Below, piece after piece: positions 24,083 to 28,519 of a stretch of 28,519 bases of DNA. The stretch covers positions 1 to 28,519 of the forward strand of contig JAPSFM010000068.1 in assembly GCA_035063885.1 (NCBI GenBank), read 5' to 3'. The stretch's first letter is position 1; each line of letters starts with the position of its first letter. Both the position numbers and the translations under genes were made by a program. The notes below the pieces were generated by a model, which saw only the letters and a list, made by a program, of their open reading frames with translations, was not told where the DNA came from and did no database searches. Source of the DNA: CAADGY01 sp900696665 (GTDB lineage Bacteria; Acidobacteriota; Terriglobia; Bryobacterales; Bryobacteraceae).

Positions 24083-25008
24083 CACTTTTTATCCAACTCC
24101 GCCTGCGTGCGCGCGAGCTGCAACAACAACTCCGTCATCTTCGTCCGGTATTCGGCGGTGGGCATCGCGGCTTTCTCGTACTTCAATTTGTCGATCTGCT
24201 GCTCTAGTTCCTCTTTCCGGGTCAGCAGGGAACGGGTTGTCGGATCGTTCGCGGCCTCCTGCATAGCTCCAAGGCGGACTACTGCAAAAGTTGCGGCGAA
24301 CCGTCCTTTGCCATTCTCAGGAGCAGGAGCGCGCACACCTTCTCCTTCTCCTGTATCCTCCAGCACCGCATGTTCGGTCGCTAGGCGTTTCTGGGTTTCG
24401 TAGAAGCCGGAAGTTTTCTGCTCGGCATAGCGGAATGCCTCCAGCGCGGAAATCGCCCCGTTCTTGTCGGTGTCCGCAGCTCCGTTCCGCAGCGCTTCCA
24501 CCCAGTAACGGGCGAAAACCGTCGCGTTTCGCTCCGTCCCGCTTTTTGTTGCGGAAATGACGGCACGATTTTCTTTTTGAAGGGGCCCCACCGACGCGCC
24601 GCTCGAGCTGGTTGCATTCACCACAAGCTGCCGGCTCGCGGGAACTTTATCCAGCAGGCTTGCCAGCTCAACCGCGGTCAGATCCGGGCCTGGCAGGTTA
24701 AATTTGTAATCTTCGCCGTCGAAGCTGCCATGTCCAATAAGCGTTACCATGAGATCGTCGGAGAAGCTTGCTTGCTGGGCAATCTTTTCGAAAGTGGAGC
24801 GGATCGCCTCCCGTGTGGCTGCTTCTCCCCGGAGTGTCACGGCGCGGGCGTTCACGTTGCCCGTTTTCACCAGCTTGTCCAACTCACGCGCCCAGTCGTT
24901 GAATCTTTGCTCGTAATCGGGTTCGCCTCCCAGCCCGGCAACCGTCACGTAGAACGTAGCCGCCGGCAAAGAAAACGAACAGGCAACGAGCAGCAGGGCC
25001 CACCTCAT
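24082..25008 (-). CDS. Exported caspase-like protein without catalytic cysteine, with EF-hand loop
   Basis: A 308-residue protein with a signal peptide (residues 1-17, ending SLPAA). Residues 85-170 read like a caspase/legumain-type fold: a strand LMVTLIGHGSFDG carrying H93 at the catalytic-His position, and a second strand LVVNATSSSGASV where caspase-like enzymes have a Cys before Ser-Gly. Here S134-S136 occupy that place, so cysteine-protease activity is unlikely. Residues 179-190 (DTDKNGAISALE) match a canonical calcium-binding EF-hand loop at positions 1, 3, 5, 9 and 12. The C-terminus is a coiled coil. ATG 25008 is chosen for its ATGA overlap with the upstream stop and for the signal peptide. 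Fold assignment is by motif reading only. Confidence 0.68.
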   Translation of the reverse strand: MRWALLLVACSFSLPAATFYVTVAGLGGEPDYEQRFNDWARELDKLVKTGNVNARAVTLRGEAATREAIRSTFEKIAQQASFSDDLMVTLIGHGSFDGEDYKFNLPGPDLTAVELASLLDKVPASRQLVVNATSSSGASVGPLQKENRAVISATKSGTERNATVFARYWVEALRNGAADTDKNGAISALEAFRYAEQKTSGFYETQKRLATEHAVLEDTGEGEGVRAPAPENGKGRFAATFAVVRLGAMQEAANDPTTRSLLTRKEELEQQIDKLKYEKAAMPTAEYRTKMTELLLQLARTQAELDKK

Positions 25009-27266
25009 ACGGCACCCCACCGCCGCCGCAACAGCCACTCGGAGGCGCGCAACAGCAAGGCCAGCAGAAACAGAGCCGGCATGTTCCAGAGATCGCGAGT
25101 CTCGCGCGTAGCGATACCAGCCTCCGAATATTGGATCTCGTCGGCGATATTCGACAGGCTGCGCGGAGTGTAATAACGGCCGCCGGTTTCGGACGCGAGC
25201 GTTTCAAGCAGTTCGCGATTCTGCTCGGCATGGAACTTCTCAGCCACTCCATCTTCGCGGCGGAACATCAGCACGTCACGGCCGATCTCCTCGTTGCCTC
25301 GTTTCGCAAGTACTTCAGCGAGATACGAACCTGGCCGCTCCGCCACCCATTCGGCGGTATAGTCCCCACTCTGCAGGGGGTCTGGCGACAACGTGACCAC
25401 CGCCGAAGTGTTCTCCGGCCCGATGATGCGGGCTTCCACGGTCGCGTCCGCCATCGCGAGATAGCTGGTGTCATAGATCCGCGCGCGAAGTTCGAGATGG
25501 CCGTTATCGTATAACATCGGTTGGGGACTGGACGACAAAACACGTCCCGGCGTTTCAGTGGCCAGCCAGCGTAGCAACTGTTGCCAGAACATCTCGTGGG
25601 TGCGGTCTGCAAGTGGTTGCTGCATCTGCCATCGCCAACTGCCGGCGGAGGCGAATACGGCGGTCCGTCCCATGCCGTACTTCTGTGTGACCAACAGCGG
25701 GAACCGGCCTTTACTGGTGGGCAAAAACTCGGCCAGAACCACCGCGCCCGCTTTCGGCTCGCCCACTTCCTGGAAATTCGCAAGATAGGGAAGCTTCTTC
25801 CAACGATCGGCATTGGCGGCAGGGTCGTCTTCCAGGCGGCAAATCAGGCTGTCGCGGCCGGCTGGCGTAAGCTCAACAGTAGCCGGATCACGATGGAACG
25901 TGTTCTTCTTATCCGGCAGCAACACAGGCAGCAGGTCTGTCAGCGGAGAAGTGCCGTATCCGCCGTCGGCCAATCCGGACCTGCCGGCCAAAAACAGTAG
26001 TCCGCCGCCACGCCGGTCGACAAATTGGCGGATCAGTTCCTGTTGAATGGAGGTGAAGGAGCTGACCTCGATTCCGCCGAGAATGATCGCCTGGTACCCA
26101 AAGAGGTCTTCCACCCGGGAAGGAAAGCCGTCCTCCAATTCCTTCGGGTTGTCGATGCCTTGGCGGTAAATCTTGTTCTGCGTGGTCCGCAGGATGGAAA
26201 CCAGACTGAGGCCCCGGTCTTCCTCCATCGCGCGCCGGATGAATTTGAACTCCCACCTGGGCTCGCCTTCGATATAGAGGATGCGAGGCCGGTTAGACTG
26301 GACGTTCACCAGCCGGGTAAGAGAATTGTTCGCACCGTTCTCCTCGTTGACAAGAGTGTCCACCACGAACTGGAGGTTTTTCGCCCCCGCGATGCCGGCA
26401 TTGAACGCGATGGCTTCGGTTTGCTGAACTCCATCCTGCTTCAAGGTGACCTGGCGGGACGCGAGTGTCTTCCCGTTTTCGAGGACCTTCAGGGTAGCTT
26501 TTCCTCCAGTATAGCCCCGCTGCCTGAAACTGACATAGGCGCTGAGCCGTGAATCGGCCAAAGTACGGGGTGCCACCTGTACGTCGGAAATTTCGAGATC
26601 GCGCGAGAACTGCTCGCGTCCGATGCCTACCGTGTGAATCGGAAGGCGGTGGCTTCGCACATTCCTGATCATCTCCAGCTCGATACCGGCGGTATTATCC
26701 GCCCCATCGCTCAACAGCAGCACCGCGCCGATGGGAAGGCTCGCCGATTCTGCAACCACCTCTTTGAGCGCATCGTTGATCCGTGTGGAAGGCATGGACG
26801 CGTTAAGATCCTGGAGCTTATCGATACGCTCCAGGCGTGAGCCGAGACGATAGAGACGAACCTGAAAACGCTCGCCAAGCTTTTCCAGAATCCCGCTTCC
26901 CAAGGCGGACTGCGCAATGCTCAACCTTGTCCCGCCCTCTTCCGGAATCGCCATGCTCTGAGAGTCGTCGACAACAACGGCAATGATGTTCTGCTGGGGT
27001 TTGAGCGTTGCGATGCTGATGGCCGGCTGCCACAACAACAGAAGCACCAACGCGGCGAGTGCAGTTTGAAGTCCCCATATCGCTGCTTTGCGGCCTCCCC
27101 GGATCGGACTTCGTTCGCCGGCAGGGCGGCGCCATACCGTTATTGCCAACAAGACGGCAGCCGCGGTGATCAGCGCCGGAAGTATCCACACAGGCCACGC
27201 GCTCAAGAATACCAGTGTGCCCTTGGAGAACACCGTGGCTGGATACTTAAACAGAAATTGAAACAT
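25005..27266 (-). CDS. Membrane vWA protein with glutamine-amidotransferase-like domain
   Basis: A 753-residue protein. There are two N-terminal membrane helices (about 24-46 and 60-86) and a C-terminal one (LWNMPALFLLALLLRASEWLL). The vWA domain carries MIDAS D100-x-S102-x-S104 (VVVDDSQSM), with a later LLLSDGADNT loop. Beta-sandwich segments follow. From about residue 325 (PRILYIEGEPRWEFKFIRRAM) a class I glutamine-amidotransferase-like fold runs to residue 450, including AIILGGIEV and GGGLLFLAGRSGL; I see no nucleophile cysteine, so it is probably structural. It is the larger paralogue of the BatA-type protein downstream. It lies 19 bases after the DUF4159 gene and overlaps the caspase-like gene by four bases. 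Confidence 0.85.
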   Translation of the reverse strand: MFQFLFKYPATVFSKGTLVFLSAWPVWILPALITAAAVLLAITVWRRPAGERSPIRGGRKAAIWGLQTALAALVLLLLWQPAISIATLKPQQNIIAVVVDDSQSMAIPEEGGTRLSIAQSALGSGILEKLGERFQVRLYRLGSRLERIDKLQDLNASMPSTRINDALKEVVAESASLPIGAVLLLSDGADNTAGIELEMIRNVRSHRLPIHTVGIGREQFSRDLEISDVQVAPRTLADSRLSAYVSFRQRGYTGGKATLKVLENGKTLASRQVTLKQDGVQQTEAIAFNAGIAGAKNLQFVVDTLVNEENGANNSLTRLVNVQSNRPRILYIEGEPRWEFKFIRRAMEEDRGLSLVSILRTTQNKIYRQGIDNPKELEDGFPSRVEDLFGYQAIILGGIEVSSFTSIQQELIRQFVDRRGGGLLFLAGRSGLADGGYGTSPLTDLLPVLLPDKKNTFHRDPATVELTPAGRDSLICRLEDDPAANADRWKKLPYLANFQEVGEPKAGAVVLAEFLPTSKGRFPLLVTQKYGMGRTAVFASAGSWRWQMQQPLADRTHEMFWQQLLRWLATETPGRVLSSSPQPMLYDNGHLELRARIYDTSYLAMADATVEARIIGPENTSAVVTLSPDPLQSGDYTAEWVAERPGSYLAEVLAKRGNEEIGRDVLMFRREDGVAEKFHAEQNRELLETLASETGGRYYTPRSLSNIADEIQYSEAGIATRETRDLWNMPALFLLALLLRASEWLLRRRWGAV

Positions 27267-27285
27267 CTTGGTTATGGAAACCGCA

Positions 27286-28098
27286 TCAATGAGTCATTGC
27301 GTAAATGATGTAGTTGATACCGACCCGGTACGCAAGCGACGCATATTTTTCTGGATACAAGGGATGATCGGCCCATTCCCATGCATCCCCCAAATCCATG
27401 TTGTGACAAATTGCCACCATCAGCCGTCCTCTATCGTCGTAAATGCCTCTCCAGCGGGCCTCAATGCCGTCGTACTCATAAATGCGTCCCGTTTGAAACA
27501 TGACGATTCCGGGCACCTGAAATCTTTCGTCCAGGTCATATAAGACATGAAAGATAGGATCGCTGTTCTCGAGATCGACCACTGGGCGGTCCGGAAACAC
27601 ACGGCTCATGCTGGCCATAAAGACGTCCCATTCAAAGGTGCCGTGGAAATCGTCGGTCATCAGGAATCCGCCTCGCAGCAAATATTCCCGCAGCTTTGCA
27701 CACTGCGCGTCGGTCAGATCCCAATGTCCCGGTTCTACGACATACACCCAGGGCGAGTCGAGAATTTCATCGGTGTCGAGGTCCACTACCTTTTCGACGG
27801 ATCGCGCATGAATCCGGGTCAAACGGCGCACGCCCTGCACAAACTGGCGGTCTGCTTTGGGGTAGTCGATGGCCCAGTTTCCACGCATCGCCCAATAACC
27901 GCCCATGCCACCCCGGAACGAAGGATACCGCAGGCGCGCGAAAACCCACTCGGTCTTCTCGTTGGCATCGGGAGGAGTAATGATAGGATCGTCCTCGCGG
28001 TCGAGGAATTGTTGAAGAACGCTCCGCTGGAGTGCGAATGCGGCGCCCAGTGCCGCGAAGAAAACCGCGATTGCAATTAAACTGCTACGGGGACGCAT
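27286..28098 (-). CDS. DUF4159 protein, first gene of the MoxR/vWA operon
   Basis: A 270-residue protein with an N-terminal membrane anchor or signal (SLIAIAVFFAALGAAFAL, residues 6-23). The remainder reads as one DUF4159 domain, a catalytically silent relative of the ThuA/glutamine-amidotransferase fold: TEWVFARLRYPSF, a GNWAIDYPKAD segment, WVYVVEPGHWDLTD, then LREYLLRGGFLMTDDFHG and a conserved C-terminal ICHNMDLGDAWEWADHP. DUF4159 proteins are found in MoxR/DUF58/vWA operons of Acidobacteria and Bacteroidetes; function unknown. ATG 28098 is preceded by AGGGG at a suitable distance. Its promoter should lie in the 49-bp gap shared with the divergent regulator. Confidence 0.85.
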   Translation of the reverse strand: MRPRSSLIAIAVFFAALGAAFALQRSVLQQFLDREDDPIITPPDANEKTEWVFARLRYPSFRGGMGGYWAMRGNWAIDYPKADRQFVQGVRRLTRIHARSVEKVVDLDTDEILDSPWVYVVEPGHWDLTDAQCAKLREYLLRGGFLMTDDFHGTFEWDVFMASMSRVFPDRPVVDLENSDPIFHVLYDLDERFQVPGIVMFQTGRIYEYDGIEARWRGIYDDRGRLMVAICHNMDLGDAWEWADHPLYPEKYASLAYRVGINYIIYAMTH

Positions 28099-28147
28099 TC
28101 AAACCCCTGTTTCTGCTTAGGATAACACAGCATGCGAGGCCGGCTAT
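28099..28147. promoter_or_regulatory. Divergent control region between the vWA operon and the HxlR regulator
   Basis: 49 bases must hold the promoters of both the DUF4159-led operon (minus) and the regulator gene (plus). I see an AGGGG ribosome binding site for the minus gene but no convincing sigma-70 box pair or perfect operator. The assignment rests on gene arrangement. Confidence 0.4.
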
Positions 28148-28519
28148 TTGACGTTAGAATGGCCGCAGGCGCCCCCGTCCGAGTGTCCTCTCAACCAGTG
28201 CATACGCCTGCTTGCGGGCGCTTGGACCGCGCATGTCCTTTGGTATTTGCGCGACGACGAGCGCTGCTTCACTGAACTGCAGACCGATATCCGCGGGATC
28301 TCGGCGAAGATGCTCACCAACCGTCTTCGCAAGCTCGAACGCAACGGCATCGTAGAACGCTTCTCCAGGGCGACGTCTCCGCCCACGGTGTGGTATGCCC
28401 TAACACCCGCGGGCCGGGAGCTTTGCACTGCCCTAATCCATGTCGTCGAGGTCGCACAACGGCTTTGTCCTGCGCGCGAAGCGGCGAACGCCGCGACTGC
28501 GATCTCACGACCGCTCTAG
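28148..28519 (+). CDS. HxlR/MarR-type winged-helix transcriptional regulator
   Basis: A 123-residue DNA-binding protein ending at the TAG that closes the window. It has the HxlR pattern: ECPLNQCIRLLAGAWTAHVLWYL (the usual C-P at the start followed by a G-x-W-T helix), DDERCFTELQTDIRGISAKMLTNRLRKLERNGIVERF (the winged-helix recognition unit), and the wing SPPTVWYALTPAGREL. HxlR proteins are dimeric and often respond to small electrophiles or thiol stress through cysteines; C14 and C18 here are candidates. TTG 28148 is the only near-upstream start in frame, with a modest GAGG element before it. It diverges from the MoxR operon across 49 bp and could control it; this is inferred from position only. 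Confidence 0.85.
   Translation: MTLEWPQAPPSECPLNQCIRLLAGAWTAHVLWYLRDDERCFTELQTDIRGISAKMLTNRLRKLERNGIVERFSRATSPPTVWYALTPAGRELCTALIHVVEVAQRLCPAREAANAATAISRPL

Overview
The window (28.5 kb, GC-rich, dense with genes that overlap or abut) looks like chromosome from a soil Acidobacteriota, most like the Solibacter/Bryobacter group. That placement is an inference from gene content: a MoxR/DUF58/von Willebrand operon with DUF4159 and DUF4175 proteins, a secreted Dabb protein, a chlorite-dismutase-type heme enzyme and a Tat-exported heparinase-like lyase. No rRNA or other marker gene is present to prove it.

Left part (1-6631). The edge carries the first eight codons of a minus-strand gene whose ribosome binding site lies inside a 12-bp inverted repeat, a design typical of transposase leaders. 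Beside it is a gene remnant with no N-terminus (62-370). Plus-strand genes follow: a heparinase II/III-like lyase (433-2304), a small secreted Dabb protein (2760-3131) and a three-gene carbohydrate cluster. That cluster has a glycosyltransferase 2/methyltransferase fusion, a xylose-isomerase-like TIM barrel and an NAD-dependent sugar epimerase.

Middle part (6739-14360). A minus-strand operon reads HisC-type aminotransferase, 4-hydroxyphenylpyruvate dioxygenase, fumarylacetoacetase-family hydrolase and membrane (M19) dipeptidase. It resembles a tyrosine/homogentisate route, but homogentisate dioxygenase is not in the window. A perfect 16-bp palindrome separates it from a divergent pair, a Yip1-type membrane protein and a HemQ/ChdC-type coproheme decarboxylase. 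Just after the hemQ-like gene sits a decayed IS4-family element with intact 17-bp terminal inverted repeats and a transposase broken in four places.

Right part (14445-28519). Eight tightly packed minus-strand genes form the main system, listed 5' to 3': a DUF4159 protein, a large membrane vWA protein, a caspase-like protein that lacks the catalytic cysteine but has an EF-hand loop, an exported TPR protein with a HELSH zinc-protease motif, a MoxR AAA+ ATPase, a DUF58 protein, a BatA-type vWA membrane protein, and a 1166-residue DUF4175 protein with long coiled coils and a collagen-like Gly-X-Y stretch. The MoxR/DUF58/vWA core is a known chaperone-like module. The pseudo-caspase and metalloprotease embedded in it suggest an envelope quality-control or stress machine of uncharacterised function. 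A divergent HxlR-type regulator begins 49 bp upstream of the operon.
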